The notes: generated by a model not told the origin, from the letters alone. A stretch of 64,000 bases of DNA from an uncultured Porphyromonas sp. (GCF_902489635.1 NZ_CABUAN010000008.1:11679-75678), one strand, 5' to 3'; numbered from the stretch's first letter, positions 1-8,803 are shown. Program-made: numbers and translations.

Positions 1-1353
1 TGTGGTGCTACGTACGACTTCACACCGGGGCATCTCCTAGAGATGGGAGGCCGACCGATGCAGCAGCTTATATGGATCTCTCTAGCACTGGTACTAGGCG
101 GCGTCGTGCTCCTCATCGACGAAGATCTTTTTGAGTCTGGAGCGCCCTACTTATACATCTTCTTTATACTCCTGCTCATCGTGACTGCCATCGTAGCACC
201 TGATATCAAAGGCTCCCGCTCGTGGCTCGTCATAGGGCCTGTCAGGGTGCAGCCCGCTGAGTTTGCCAAGCTTGGTACCGCTCTGATGCTCGCCTACTGG
301 CTCAATCGCCCCGAATTCAAGCTCACCACCCTGCGGGGCTATCTAGAGGTCTTTGCGATCATACTCTTGCCCATGGCGATCATCATCCTACAGAGCGAGA
401 CAGGGTCGGCACTCGTCTTCTGCGCCTTCTTCCTAGCACTCTATCGTGAAGGCCTCTCAGGTGCCTTCCTCCTACTCGCCTCGCTAGCGGTGATGCTCTT
501 TGTGGTGGCACTCATGCTGGCCGACGTGAGCTGGGGTGCTACTGACGCTAGTCGCCTCCTCATCTGTAGCATCATCTCAGTAGCTACGATCCTCTACCTC
601 AGTAGCATCGTACGGTGGAAGCAGCGTGAGCGACGCATCTTATGGATCGTCACCACCATCTACTTCGTCGGCATGTACATCTCTCTGCGCTGGCTGCAGA
701 TCGACTACAGCTATGTCGCGCTGATACTGATGAGCTGCATCATCCTCTTCTGCTTCGTTCGCGCCCTGCTGCACTACTCCCGCTCCTACCTCTTGGTCGG
801 CTTAGCCAGCTTAGGCTTGCTCGCCTTCTCGCTCTCCGTCGAGTACGTCTACAACGACATCCTCGCACCGCACCAGCAGATGCGTATAGCGGTTTCTCTA
901 GGCATCGAGCAGGACCCACGCGGTGCTGGGTACAATGTGGATCAAGCCAAGATCGCCATCGGCTCAGGCGGACTTACGGGCAAAGGGTTCCTCCAGGGCA
1001 CTCAGACAAAGCTCAAGTATGTTCCCGAGCAAGACACCGACTTCATCTTCTGTACCATCGGTGAGGAGCAAGGCTTTGCGGGCTCCGTCGGTCTGCTCCT
1101 CCTCTTCCTCGCTATGATCCTACGCATCATGTGGCGAGCGGAGCGACACCCCTCCACCTTCGGTCGAGTCTATGGCTACTGCCTAGCGTGCGTTTTGATC
1201 TTTCACCTCATGGTCAATGTAGGGATGGTGCTGGGGCTGGTACCCGTCATCGGCATCCCGCTCCCCTTCTTTAGCTATGGGGGCTCCTCGCTTTGGGGCT
1301 TCTCGCTCATGCTCGCCATCTTCCTCAAGATCGACGCTTCGGGTAAGCGGTAG
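1..1353 (+). CDS. rodA: RodA, SEDS-family peptidoglycan glycosyltransferase (5' end outside window)
   Basis: RodA polymerises lipid II into glycan strands in the inner membrane during lateral wall growth, working with a class B penicillin-binding protein. The frame is open from base 1 with no upstream stop, and the residues before the first ATG (CGATYDF) look like the usual N-terminal region of Bacteroidetes RodA. The ATG at 43 is therefore probably internal and the gene starts before the window. Visible family motifs are APDIKGSRSWL, PAEFAK, QSETGSALV, the loop QDTDFIFCTIGEEQG carrying the expected catalytic Asp, and the C-terminal PLPFFSYGGSS. Multiple hydrophobic segments fit a polytopic membrane protein. 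It ends in a strong hairpin terminator about 54 nt after the stop. The family call is firm; only the start is missing. Confidence 0.93.
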   Translation, partial: CGATYDFTPGHLLEMGGRPMQQLIWISLALVLGGVVLLIDEDLFESGAPYLYIFFILLLIVTAIVAPDIKGSRSWLVIGPVRVQPAEFAKLGTALMLAYWLNRPEFKLTTLRGYLEVFAIILLPMAIIILQSETGSALVFCAFFLALYREGLSGAFLLLASLAVMLFVVALMLADVSWGATDASRLLICSIISVATILYLSSIVRWKQRERRILWIVTTIYFVGMYISLRWLQIDYSYVALILMSCIILFCFVRALLHYSRSYLLVGLASLGLLAFSLSVEYVYNDILAPHQQMRIAVSLGIEQDPRGAGYNVDQAKIAIGSGGLTGKGFLQGTQTKLKYVPEQDTDFIFCTIGEEQGFAGSVGLLLLFLAMILRIMWRAERHPSTFGRVYGYCLACVLIFHLMVNVGMVLGLVPVIGIPLPFFSYGGSSLWGFSLMLAIFLKIDASGKR

Positions 1354-1406
1354 CCACACCTCCCCCCTTCTCCAAAAACTTCACCCGCCGAAAGACCCAG
1401 CATACG

Positions 1407-1449
1407 AATAGCCACGTGGGGAACCTCAAGTTCCACGTGGCTATTTTTT
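1407..1449 (+). terminator. Rho-independent terminator after rodA, first unit pair of palindrome array
   Basis: A perfect 13-bp stem (AATAGCCACGTGG at 1407-1419 with CCACGTGGCTATT at 1433-1445) is followed directly by a T run. It lies 54 nt after the rodA stop. The same structure recurs at 21.83 and 37.17 kb with one covarying base pair (G:C here, T:A there), which supports an RNA or DNA hairpin under selection. Confidence 0.75.
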
Positions 1450-1645
1450 ATTCTCCACGTAGGCGAGAAAAAATTCCTCCGAAGTTTCATTTGATTCCTC
1501 CGAAGTTTCATTTCATTCTTCCGAAGTTTTATTTCGTCCCTACGTGGAGAATCTTTATTTCCCACGTCGGGATCGTTTCGCCCCTCCCTTGGGATTTTTT
1601 CGTTCGAACGCAGGTGGGATATTTTGTCCCATCAGTATGGGACGA
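1407..1645. repeat. Palindrome array R1, 21-22 nt pitch
   Basis: Most of the 519-base gap between rodA and the next gene is an array of about nine to eleven short dyad-symmetric units. The unit start positions I measured are 1412, 1433, 1455, 1476, 1497, 1518, 1540, 1562 and 1583, so spacing is 21 or 22 nt. Cores include CCACGTGG, three direct 21-mers with TCCGAAG, and CCTCCCTTGG. Units that are not self-palindromic have their partner further on: TTCTCCACGTAGG at 1452-1464 is the exact reverse complement of CCTACGTGGAGAA at 1539-1551. No coding potential is evident. Bases 1646-1811 hold nothing I recognise. Confidence 0.8.
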
Positions 1646-1811
1646 CCATTCCGAGCTATTCGCCCTATTATAAAGGTTTGCCAAGCCCACGCAACCCGCG
1701 GTCGAAACGCACACCAGTATCGAGAGTCGGAGGGTGTCCATCTCCGTTAACCTCTCAATGCTGTAACCTGTGACACAACGGACGCAGAATAAGCCGAGGA
1801 AGCCTCTTTCA

Positions 1812-1842
1812 TTGCGTGGCACCCTTTTTATTAGTAGCTTTG
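1812..1842 (+). promoter_or_regulatory. Bacteroidetes-type promoter for the manC-like gene
   Basis: A TAGCTTTG box (TAnnTTTG consensus, -7 position) lies at 1835-1842, with a TTG (-33-like) at 1812-1814, about 20 nt upstream. The downstream gene starts 30 nt later. Confidence 0.55.
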
Positions 1843-1872
1843 TAACAACAAACTCAAGACAACTCAACTCTC

Positions 1873-2961
1873 ATGGAGCATTACTATTGTGTCATCATGA
1901 GTGGCGGGGTGGGAAGTCGCTTTTGGCCTATCTCACGTCAGTCACGACCCAAGCAATTTCTAGACTTCTTCGGTACGGGGAGTTCACTCCTACAGGATAC
2001 TTACAAGCGGTTCCTGCGGATCGTCCCTAAGGATCACATCTACATCGTCACCCATGCCGACTATGTCGACCTAACTCTCGAGCAGCTCCCAGAGCTCAAG
2101 CGTGACCAGATCCTCACCGAGCCTCTACGACGCAACACAGCTCCATGTATCGCCTACGCATGCTACCATATCCAGCAGCGAGACCCGAAGGCGTCGATCG
2201 TAGTAGCGGCTTCGGACCATGTCATTATGAACGAGGACAACTTCGTCCAGACGGTCAGCCAGGCACTTCACTTTTCGTCACTACATCCTTACCTCCTGAC
2301 GCTAGGCATCAAGCCCACGGCTCCCGAGACGGGATACGGATACATACAGGTGGATTCTAGTGAAAAGCCTCTCGACGGGCAATATCACAAGGTCAAGGTC
2401 TTTACCGAAAAGCCCAATCGTGAGATGGCCGAGATATTTGTTTCCTGTGGCGAGTTCCTCTGGAACAGCGGTATGTTCGTCTGGCATGTCAAGACGATCC
2501 TAGATGCTTTTGCCAAGTATATGCCCGAGGTGAGCAGACTCTTTACCGAGCGGGCTAGCGACTTCGGCACTGACCGTGAGCGGGAGGCGATCGAGGAGAT
2601 CTACCCCTACTGCCCCAGTATATCGATCGACTACGGGGTTTTGGAAAAAGCGGACAACGTGCTGGTCACGCCCGCTACCTTTGGCTGGGCTGACCTAGGC
2701 ACCTGGGGCGCGCTCTATGACCAGAGCTCCAAGGATCAGACGGGCAATGTGACAAATCACGAGAAGACCCGATTTTACGAGTCAATGAATAATATCCTCT
2801 ACATCGATGACCCAGACCTGCTAGCAGTCGTGCAGGGCGTCGACGACTGTATCATCGCTAAGCATGGCAACGTGCTGCTCATCTGCAAGCGTGAGGCGGA
2901 GCAGAGTATCAAGAACTATGTCACCGATGTGGAGATAGAGTCTGGACAGGACTACATCTGA
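1873..2961 (+). CDS. manC: Mannose-1-phosphate guanylyltransferase
   Basis: This cytoplasmic nucleotidyltransferase makes GDP-mannose from mannose 1-phosphate and GTP, a precursor for mannose- and fucose-containing surface glycans. The N-terminus has the signature MSGGVGSRFWPISR followed by RPKQF, the nucleotide-binding loop of this family. Later motifs include LTEPLRRNTAPCIA, the ASDH metal site and FTEKPNREMA. At 362 residues it is the short, single-domain form without the C-terminal isomerase domain found in some ManC/AlgA proteins. The ATG at 1873 is preceded by a good promoter. The next gene starts 16 nt after the stop, so the two may be co-transcribed. The symbol is used for function; orthology within the species was not tested. 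Confidence 0.88.
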   Translation: MEHYYCVIMSGGVGSRFWPISRQSRPKQFLDFFGTGSSLLQDTYKRFLRIVPKDHIYIVTHADYVDLTLEQLPELKRDQILTEPLRRNTAPCIAYACYHIQQRDPKASIVVAASDHVIMNEDNFVQTVSQALHFSSLHPYLLTLGIKPTAPETGYGYIQVDSSEKPLDGQYHKVKVFTEKPNREMAEIFVSCGEFLWNSGMFVWHVKTILDAFAKYMPEVSRLFTERASDFGTDREREAIEEIYPYCPSISIDYGVLEKADNVLVTPATFGWADLGTWGALYDQSSKDQTGNVTNHEKTRFYESMNNILYIDDPDLLAVVQGVDDCIIAKHGNVLLICKREAEQSIKNYVTDVEIESGQDYI

Positions 2962-2977
2962 TCTGACCAAATAGACG

Positions 2978-4321
2978 ATGCAGGAGACGTGGCTACACCA
3001 GATATGGGGCAATAGGCTCTACGAGTCGCTCACCTTCGAGCCACACCCCTGCATCCCCGAGGGGGTGACGCCGATCGTCATCGACCCAGGGCGATACAAT
3101 ACCAATGGCGGGCCCGACTTTAGCAATCTCAAGCTGCGTATAGGCTCCCTGACCTGGGCGGGGAATGGCGAGATACATTGTCATGCGACAGACTGGCTAC
3201 GCCATGGGCACCAGCTAGACCCGGCCTACAATAATGTATTGTTACATATCGTACTGCAGGACGATGGCCCCATCTCTCTGCAGGCTGGCACGCCACCTAT
3301 CACCTGCCGTATGCAGATCAACCCTGACTTGCTGGCCATAGCGCAGCAACTCACCGAGGCTCCGCAGATACCTCGCTGTGGGGAGGCTTGTAACCAGCTA
3401 CCCGAGGAGGTGCAGGCCGACTGGTTTGCACAACTTACACGCGAACGACTGGACAAGAAGTGCGAGCAGATAGAGGCGGCGATGAGCTTTTTCAAGGGAG
3501 ATATAGCAGCGGTGACCCATCTCTTCCTAATGCGCTACCTAGGGGGGAAGGTGAATAATGACGCTTTCGAGCAGATCGCTCGCCAGCTCTCTCCGTCGAT
3601 CCTGCTCAAGCACAAGACTTCGACGCTAGCCCTCGAGGCTCTACTACTAGGTATGGGCGGACTGCTAGAGAGTGACCCGATATCCCCAGAGGTAGACCAG
3701 TATAGGGAGCAACTGCGTGAAGAGTTTACCTTCCTAGCACATAAGTACCACCTGTTTCCCCTACCGCCAGGCACCATCCGTATGCTACGGCTGCGCCCGA
3801 GTGCCTTCCCGCATCGTCGGCTTGCCTACCTTGCAGCACTATACTACCGTAGTGACAATCTGCCGGGAGAGCTACTCCGCACATCCTCTCTGGCTCATCT
3901 CGAGCAGCTACTCACCGTCACGCCCACCGACTACTGGCAGCGACACTACCACTGGGGGAGCGAGACGGATGCTCAGCTTGGCACCATAGGGCGAGCGACC
4001 ATCGAGAGCATTGCAATCAATGTGGTCATACCGCTCCAGTACTACCTCACACAGGAGCGTGACCTGCTCGGGCTCTCCCTAGCGAGCGACTCGCTGATGA
4101 GTGCACACGACCTCCCCGCGGAGCGCAACAGCGTCGTGCGTCGCTTCGTCCATGAGGGGCTGCGCCCCCGCAGTGCTTACGACTCGCAGGCACTGCTGCA
4201 GCTCTACGGGAGCTACTGCGAGCCGCGTCGCTGCTGGCTGTGTCCCGTAGGGCGTACGCTCCTACAGAGCTATGGTGCCATGACCCTACCGCCCTCTGTC
4301 GGGGAGGCAACCCACAAATAA
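2978..4321 (+). CDS. DUF2851 family protein
   Basis: This 447-residue protein matches my memory of the DUF2851 family, common in Bacteroidetes and of unknown function. It opens with a conserved-looking stretch (LHQIWGNRLYES) and a GRYNTNGGPDFSNLKLRIG segment, then GNGEIHCHATDWLRHGH. Its C-terminus holds clustered cysteines (CEPRRCWLCPVGR) that could bind metal. No signal peptide or membrane segment is visible, so it is probably cytoplasmic. It follows the manC-like gene by 16 nt and probably shares its transcript. I cannot assign a reaction. Confidence 0.7.
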   Translation: MQETWLHQIWGNRLYESLTFEPHPCIPEGVTPIVIDPGRYNTNGGPDFSNLKLRIGSLTWAGNGEIHCHATDWLRHGHQLDPAYNNVLLHIVLQDDGPISLQAGTPPITCRMQINPDLLAIAQQLTEAPQIPRCGEACNQLPEEVQADWFAQLTRERLDKKCEQIEAAMSFFKGDIAAVTHLFLMRYLGGKVNNDAFEQIARQLSPSILLKHKTSTLALEALLLGMGGLLESDPISPEVDQYREQLREEFTFLAHKYHLFPLPPGTIRMLRLRPSAFPHRRLAYLAALYYRSDNLPGELLRTSSLAHLEQLLTVTPTDYWQRHYHWGSETDAQLGTIGRATIESIAINVVIPLQYYLTQERDLLGLSLASDSLMSAHDLPAERNSVVRRFVHEGLRPRSAYDSQALLQLYGSYCEPRRCWLCPVGRTLLQSYGAMTLPPSVGEATHK

Positions 4322-4358
4322 GGCACCCCACACCTCTACAAGCACCCTGTGACATCCG

Positions 4359-4385
4359 GAGACTGTTGCAAAAGTCAACAGTCTC
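4359..4385. repeat. Solo 27-nt MITE-end hairpin
   Basis: The 27 bases are identical to the left terminus of the 175-bp MITE found at 36.8, 39.8 and 63.8 kb. Two 10-nt arms, GAGACTGTTG and CAACAGTCTC, enclose a 7-nt loop. No other MITE sequence is attached. It sits 37 nt after the DUF2851 stop and may act as a terminator. Confidence 0.75.
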
Positions 4386-4425
4386 CTTAGAGCTATCCAA
4401 AGGTATTGATCTCGTAAAACAAAAG

Positions 4426-4471
4426 AAGCACCTCCGTCAGGATGAGCGAAGTCGTCCTAACGGAGGTGCCT
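4426..4471 (-). terminator. Terminator between convergent genes
   Basis: GCACCTCCGT and ACGGAGGTGC form a perfect 10-bp outer stem, extended inward by AGGA/TCCT. Read on the minus strand the hairpin is followed by TTCTTTTGTTTT, so it best serves the minus-strand operon ending at 4521. It could also stop plus-strand readthrough from the DUF2851 gene. Confidence 0.75.
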
Positions 4472-4520
4472 TATCTGAATGATACTTATCAGCTCAGTGA
4501 CAAGTATCGACTGTCAACTA

Positions 4521-5960
4521 TTAGTTGAAGTAAAGCTTCTCAGCCTCAGCCTTGCGACCCATCATATCGAGTGCGATAGCTGTGGGTAGCTTAGCACGAC
4601 TGTCAGACTGAATGGTAGAGAGTACTCGGTAAGCTTCCTTAGCATTCTTGTCGTACTGAAGGAGCGCATTGGCATAGTTGAGCTTAGCAACAGGGTCCTT
4701 AGCGTTTTGCTCATAAGCCGTGCGATAGATAGCTACAGGGTTCTCGCCCTTTGCCACCTTCTGATTAGCTAGCGTATAGAGCTCACTGAGGCTTAGCAGC
4801 TTAGAATTGGTTGAGTAGATGCGTGCCAGCTCAGAGACCTCAAAGGGACGTACCCGATAGCTCATCGTAAAGGTTGTGCGACGAAGCTTAGGATAGTAGT
4901 TGTCGAGAAGGTCGCGATAAACCTTGCCACCATCGAGAGCCTTGATGTCTGCCTCACGCGGTGTGTCTGTATCGTACTTATCGATAATGTCTAGTATCGT
5001 CTGACGCTCAGGCATACTGCTAGCATCTACGAGCTTGCGTAGACCATCCCAGTCCTCGCCCTTGCCCTCAGCAACGACCTCGACCTTATTGAAGAGTGCC
5101 TTGTGAGCTCCCTTGACATAGTTATAGAGGGTCTTGGTACGACGATCAGAGAGTGCTAGGTTGTAGTCAAAGGGTGCCTCAGGAGATGCATAACCATAGA
5201 TGTATACGGTGTGTAGCTCAGCGCCCTCGATCTTGGTTGCCTTCTTTACGAACTCATCGAGACGTGCTAGCTCAGCAGCATTGTTCTTGAAGTCCTTGCG
5301 AAGGTCGTGCTTGGCGACGACGAACTGAACATTCGCATCAAAGCTCTCGGCGTACTCCTTGAAGGCTGTAGCAGCAGGCTCTATGTAGTTGTACTTATAG
5401 TATTCAGGACCAAAGGCTGGGATAGACTGTGGATCGCCTTGTGCTAAGAGTGTACCCTTAGGGCAGTTACCACAGCTATAAGTATCGATCTCTAGCTCCA
5501 TGTGTCCGTTAGCCATCCAGCTCTCGAAGGGACGCTCGTAGACCATGTGTGGTAGATCCTTGATGCCTCGTGCATAGACAGAACCCTCGGGGCGTGAGTA
5601 TATCTCCTTAACTAGTGAATCACTGTTGTAGAGGTTGTGCTGACGCTTGATGATCTTGTAGCGAGCATTGCCAGCTACATAGATGTTGGGTAGTCTTAGG
5701 GACTTACTTCTGTCTGCAGAGACGTAAACAGGAGTAATGCGTACGAGCTGCTGTGAGCGTACATTGGCATAGGGAGCCGCATCTAGATTGATGCATAGTA
5801 CATTGCGCTCTATGTCACGTGTGATAGTGCAGTGCTCTGCTGATAAAGCAATCGTCTGAGTCTCCTCCGCCTTGGAATATTGCTGAGCACATAGTGTCCC
5901 TCCGACGGTAAATAGTAGCGTCGAGAGGAGTATGAGTAAGCGGGATATCTTGATATTCAT
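4521..5960 (-). CDS. DUF3868/OmpA-like envelope protein with C-terminal TPR-like tail
   Basis: The protein has 479 residues and a clear signal peptide (hydrophobic stretch ending near GTLCAQQ), so it is exported. From memory it resembles DUF3868-type proteins that travel with DUF3575 genes in Bacteroidales fimbrial or surface loci. The middle region (about 210-370) contains an OmpA-like pattern, VYIYGYASPEAPFDYNLALS then DRRTKTLYNYV, suggesting peptidoglycan-associated folding. The last 90 residues, rich in Ala and Tyr at regular spacing (AYEQNAKDPVAKLNYANALL), look like TPR helices. It is second in a two-gene operon, 38 nt after the DUF3575 gene, and ends at a strong terminator. No fimbrillin gene is in the window. 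Function is inferred from family context only. Confidence 0.65.
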   Translation of the reverse strand: MNIKISRLLILLSTLLFTVGGTLCAQQYSKAEETQTIALSAEHCTITRDIERNVLCINLDAAPYANVRSQQLVRITPVYVSADRSKSLRLPNIYVAGNARYKIIKRQHNLYNSDSLVKEIYSRPEGSVYARGIKDLPHMVYERPFESWMANGHMELEIDTYSCGNCPKGTLLAQGDPQSIPAFGPEYYKYNYIEPAATAFKEYAESFDANVQFVVAKHDLRKDFKNNAAELARLDEFVKKATKIEGAELHTVYIYGYASPEAPFDYNLALSDRRTKTLYNYVKGAHKALFNKVEVVAEGKGEDWDGLRKLVDASSMPERQTILDIIDKYDTDTPREADIKALDGGKVYRDLLDNYYPKLRRTTFTMSYRVRPFEVSELARIYSTNSKLLSLSELYTLANQKVAKGENPVAIYRTAYEQNAKDPVAKLNYANALLQYDKNAKEAYRVLSTIQSDSRAKLPTAIALDMMGRKAEAEKLYFN

Positions 5961-5998
5961 AGTCTTTGTGTCTGTATTATTAGATGTGCTACTGACGA

Positions 5999-6610
5999 TT
6001 ACTTAAAGAAGAAGACGTACGAGATCGTAGCCTTCGTAGGTCCGACATAGTTGGCTTTGCCCTCATCGACCTTAGTACCACAGCGCTGGCAGGGGTACTT
6101 GTCATATAGTATACGAGCATAACCTGCACCGAGAGAGAACTCGAGCGAAGAGCGCGTCGAGAGTACCCACTGGTAGCCTACGCTGAGACCACCTCCGTAG
6201 AACCACCCTTCGTAGCGGTGATCCTTCATGACAGACTCTTTGTTTTCCAAGATGAGGGGATAGGGGATGTTGACCCCGCCTACGTTCATCTGACCTACAT
6301 GTCCATGTAGACCAAGGAACCATCCATTGAAAACATCGCAGAACCAGTAGCGAAGCTCTGGTTGAGCCATCCAGTGTGCCCATTTGGTCTCACTGTAGTT
6401 GGGCTTGCCCGCATCCAGGTTGAAGACGAACGAGTTCCAACCGAACTGGGTGTCTAGGGTAAACTTCTTGCCCATAGCGAACTCGAGTGAGAGGTTGGGC
6501 GTAAGGAGGGCATCATAAGCGAAGTTGTGCTTGAGAGCAACTTGCTGTGCCGTGGCCGCGAATCCAATGGTGAGAACGAGGCCGATGGTAATCACTATCT
6601 TTCGTATCAT
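5999..6610 (-). CDS. DUF3575 family outer-membrane protein
   Basis: This 203-residue protein has an N-terminal signal peptide (MIRKIVITIGLVLTIGF, cleaved near ATAQQ) and then a run of alternating short strands ending in an aromatic-rich terminus (ISYVFFFK), typical of small outer-membrane beta barrels. ALKHNFAYDALLTPNLSLEF followed by MGKKF fits the DUF3575 pattern. It is first in a two-gene minus-strand operon with the DUF3868/OmpA-like gene and has a good promoter about 45 nt upstream. Such pairs are often found in Bacteroidales fimbrial loci; that role is inference. Confidence 0.7.
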   Translation of the reverse strand: MIRKIVITIGLVLTIGFAATAQQVALKHNFAYDALLTPNLSLEFAMGKKFTLDTQFGWNSFVFNLDAGKPNYSETKWAHWMAQPELRYWFCDVFNGWFLGLHGHVGQMNVGGVNIPYPLILENKESVMKDHRYEGWFYGGGLSVGYQWVLSTRSSLEFSLGAGYARILYDKYPCQRCGTKVDEGKANYVGPTKATISYVFFFK

Positions 6611-6652
6611 AGTAGGGTGGTTTAGCTACATTTTTCAACTATTTCTATGGGA

Positions 6653-6679
6653 CAAAGATACGAGTTTTAGCTCAAACAA
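6653..6679 (-). promoter_or_regulatory. Promoter for the DUF3575-DUF3868 operon
   Basis: On the minus strand TATCTTTG (6660-6653) matches TAnnTTTG, with TTG/TTTG upstream (6679-6673). The spacing to the -33-like box is somewhat short. Confidence 0.55.
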
Positions 6680-6785
6680 GCCGAATTGTTAGGGAAAAGA
6701 ACTTGGCAAAATCGGTATTTCTTTTGACTTTATCGGTATTAATGCTCTTTTCAGACGCGTCAGAGATATAAGAGTTAGCATGAAG

Positions 6786-6834
6786 AAGGCGACAGCGTAC
6801 AACCCCGATCATCGGGATAACACACCGTCGCCTT
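6786..6834 (-). terminator. Terminator of the nqr operon
   Basis: Minus-strand AAGGCGAC pairs with GTCGCCTT, enclosing a second perfect stem built on CCCGAT/ATCGGG. It lies 44 nt after the nqrF stop and is followed by a pyrimidine-rich stretch. Confidence 0.7.
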
Positions 6835-6877
6835 GTATCTTTACTCTCATGGACCAACTGGTCGACTCAAGAATATC

Positions 6878-8125
6878 TTAGCCGAAGTTGTCGTAGTTGA
6901 TCTGCTCGGGCGGTACGCCTAGGTTGTCCAGCATCTTAATGGCTGCTGCCGACATAGGACCAGGACCGCACATGTAGTACTCGATATCCTCAGGAGCCTC
7001 ATGATCCTTGAGGTAGTTGTCATAGATGGCTTGGTGGATGAAGCCCGTCAGACCTGTCCAATTGTCCTCAGGCAGTGGTGCCGAAAGCGCAATGTGGAAG
7101 GAGAAGTTCGGGAACTCACGCTCGATGGCGCGGAAGTCCTCCTCGTAGAAGATCTCGCTGCGTGAGCGTGCACCATACCAGAAGGAGACCTTGCGAGTCG
7201 TATGCTCCGTGAGGAATAGGTGTAAGAGCTGCGCACGTAGCGGAGCCATACCTGCACCTCCACCGATGTAGAGCATCTCGGCATCAGAGTCCTCGTGGAT
7301 GTGGAAGTCTCCGTAAGGACCGCTCATGGTCACCTTGTCGCCAGGCTTGAGGCTGAAGATGTAAGAGGATGCAATACCTGCGGGTACCTTCTGCCAGGTG
7401 TGAGTCACACGATCCATCGGAGGCGTGGCGATACGCACGTTGAGCGTGATGATATTACCCTCGGCAGGATAGTTTGCCATAGAGTAGGCGCGGACGGTCT
7501 CCTCAGTATTCTTTGCCGTAAGGCTCCACATATTGAACTTGTCCCAGTCTCCACGGAACTGATCCTCGACTGCGTAGTCGCTGTACTTGACCTCGTACTT
7601 AGGGATCTTGATCTGGGCGTAGCTACCGCTCTTGAAGTCCATGTGCTCGCCCTCGGGGAGCTTGACGACAAACTCTTTGATAAAGGTAGCAACGTTCTTA
7701 TTGGAGATGACTTCGCACTCCCACTCCTTGACACCAAAGACACTCTCAGGGACGATCACCTTCAGATCCTCCTTGACTTTGGTCTGACAGCCGAGACGCC
7801 AGTGTGCCATCTGCTCTTTGCGAGAGAAGAAGCCCTTCTCTGTGGCGAGGATCTCTCCCCCACCCTCTACGACACGACAGCGACACTGTCCACAGCTACC
7901 GCTACCGCCACAGGCACTAGAGAGGAAGATGCCTTCGTTCTGTAGCGTACTGAGGAGCGTACCGCCCATCGGCACCTCTAGATCCTTGACATCATTGACA
8001 TTGATATGTACATTGCCAGAGGGAATGAGCTTACTCTTAGCTACTAGGAGTACCACGACGAGGAGCAGTACAACCAGCAGGAAGACCGCTACACTCGAGA
8101 CTATTATTAAGGTCATTTGATCCAT
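6878..8125 (-). CDS. nqrF: Na+-translocating NADH:quinone reductase subunit F
   Basis: NqrF is the NADH-oxidising entry subunit of Na+-NQR, passing electrons through FAD and a 2Fe-2S cluster to the membrane subunits. One N-terminal membrane anchor (residues about 5-30) is followed by a plant-type ferredoxin domain with the cluster ligands in CGGSGSCGQC and a fourth Cys in RLGCQTKV. Next come the FAD-binding segment RAYSMANYPAEG and the NADH-binding parts IGGGAGMAPLRAQ and YMCGPGPM. Length is 415 residues, close to the usual 405-410. It is last in the nqrA-F operon, 12 nt after nqrE, and is followed by the operon terminator. Confidence 0.96.
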   Translation of the reverse strand: MDQMTLIIVSSVAVFLLVVLLLVVVLLVAKSKLIPSGNVHINVNDVKDLEVPMGGTLLSTLQNEGIFLSSACGGSGSCGQCRCRVVEGGGEILATEKGFFSRKEQMAHWRLGCQTKVKEDLKVIVPESVFGVKEWECEVISNKNVATFIKEFVVKLPEGEHMDFKSGSYAQIKIPKYEVKYSDYAVEDQFRGDWDKFNMWSLTAKNTEETVRAYSMANYPAEGNIITLNVRIATPPMDRVTHTWQKVPAGIASSYIFSLKPGDKVTMSGPYGDFHIHEDSDAEMLYIGGGAGMAPLRAQLLHLFLTEHTTRKVSFWYGARSRSEIFYEEDFRAIEREFPNFSFHIALSAPLPEDNWTGLTGFIHQAIYDNYLKDHEAPEDIEYYMCGPGPMSAAAIKMLDNLGVPPEQINYDNFG

Positions 8126-8137
8126 ATCTGTAGGCGA

Positions 8138-8752
8138 TTAGAGTTTGACACCTGAGAAGCTGAGGAATGCGATACCCATCAGACCAGTGACGATGAGCGT
8201 GATACCAAATCCTCTCAGAGGCTTCGGTATGTTACTATAAGCTAGACGCTCACGGATAGCTGCCAGGCCGACGATAGCGAGCATCCAACCGATGCCAGAT
8301 CCAAGGCCATAGACAGTTGCCATACCTGTATTGATGAAGTCACGCTGCTGCATAAAGAGCGAGCCACCGAGGATCGCACAGTTCACAGCGATGAGCGGTA
8401 GGAAGATACCGAGCGAGTTGTATAGCGAAGGGCTGTAACGCTCCACGACCATCTCTACCAGCTGTGTAAAGGAGGCGATGACGGCGATGAAGACGATAAG
8501 CGATAGGAAGCTCAGATCGACTGAAGCGAACTCCGTCCCGAGCCAGCTCAGTGCTCCTGCCTTAAAGACGTAGGTCTCCAGGAGGTAGTTGATCGGTAGT
8601 GTACAGGTAAGGATAAAAGTTACTGCCAGCCCCAATCCCAGTGAGGTCTTGACGTCTTTGGATACGGCTAGGTAAGAACACATACCTAGGTAGTAGGCAA
8701 AGATCATATTGTCGACAAAGATCGACTTGAAAAATAGACTTAGATAATCCAT
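8138..8752 (-). CDS. nqrE: Na+-translocating NADH:quinone reductase subunit E
   Basis: NqrE is one of the two small six-helix membrane subunits that, with NqrD, hold a membrane-buried iron centre and help form the sodium path. The 204 residues contain about six hydrophobic segments. Conserved stretches include [20 protein letters not shown] with its Cys, and [16 protein letters not shown] with the second Cys expected in this family. The size matches the family (about 200). It lies between nqrD and nqrF, with 51 and 12 nt gaps, in the canonical order. Confidence 0.95.
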   Translation of the reverse strand: MDYLSLFFKSIFVDNMIFAYYLGMCSYLAVSKDVKTSLGLGLAVTFILTCTLPINYLLETYVFKAGALSWLGTEFASVDLSFLSLIVFIAVIASFTQLVEMVVERYSPSLYNSLGIFLPLIAVNCAILGGSLFMQQRDFINTGMATVYGLGSGIGWMLAIVGLAAIRERLAYSNIPKPLRGFGITLIVTGLMGIAFLSFSGVKL

Positions 8753-8803
8753 TGCTTAGACTTTAATCTGTGTGTGACCAATGTATTATATGGATTGGAG
8801 AGC

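Noticed and set aside
1407..1645. CRISPR array
   Set aside because: The regular spacing looks CRISPR-like, but there is no constant repeat with unique spacers. Each 21-22 nt unit is itself a variable palindrome, and no cas genes are nearby.
1529..1867. 112-residue minus-strand frame upstream of manC
   Set aside because: It runs through the palindrome array and the promoter region and shows no protein-like composition.
6672..6857. 61-residue minus-strand frame between nqrF and the DUF3575 promoter
   Set aside because: It overlaps the nqr terminator hairpin and has no supporting features.
7295..7945. 216-residue frame antisense to nqrF
   Set aside because: It lies wholly within the well-supported nqrF gene and its translation has no recognisable protein features.
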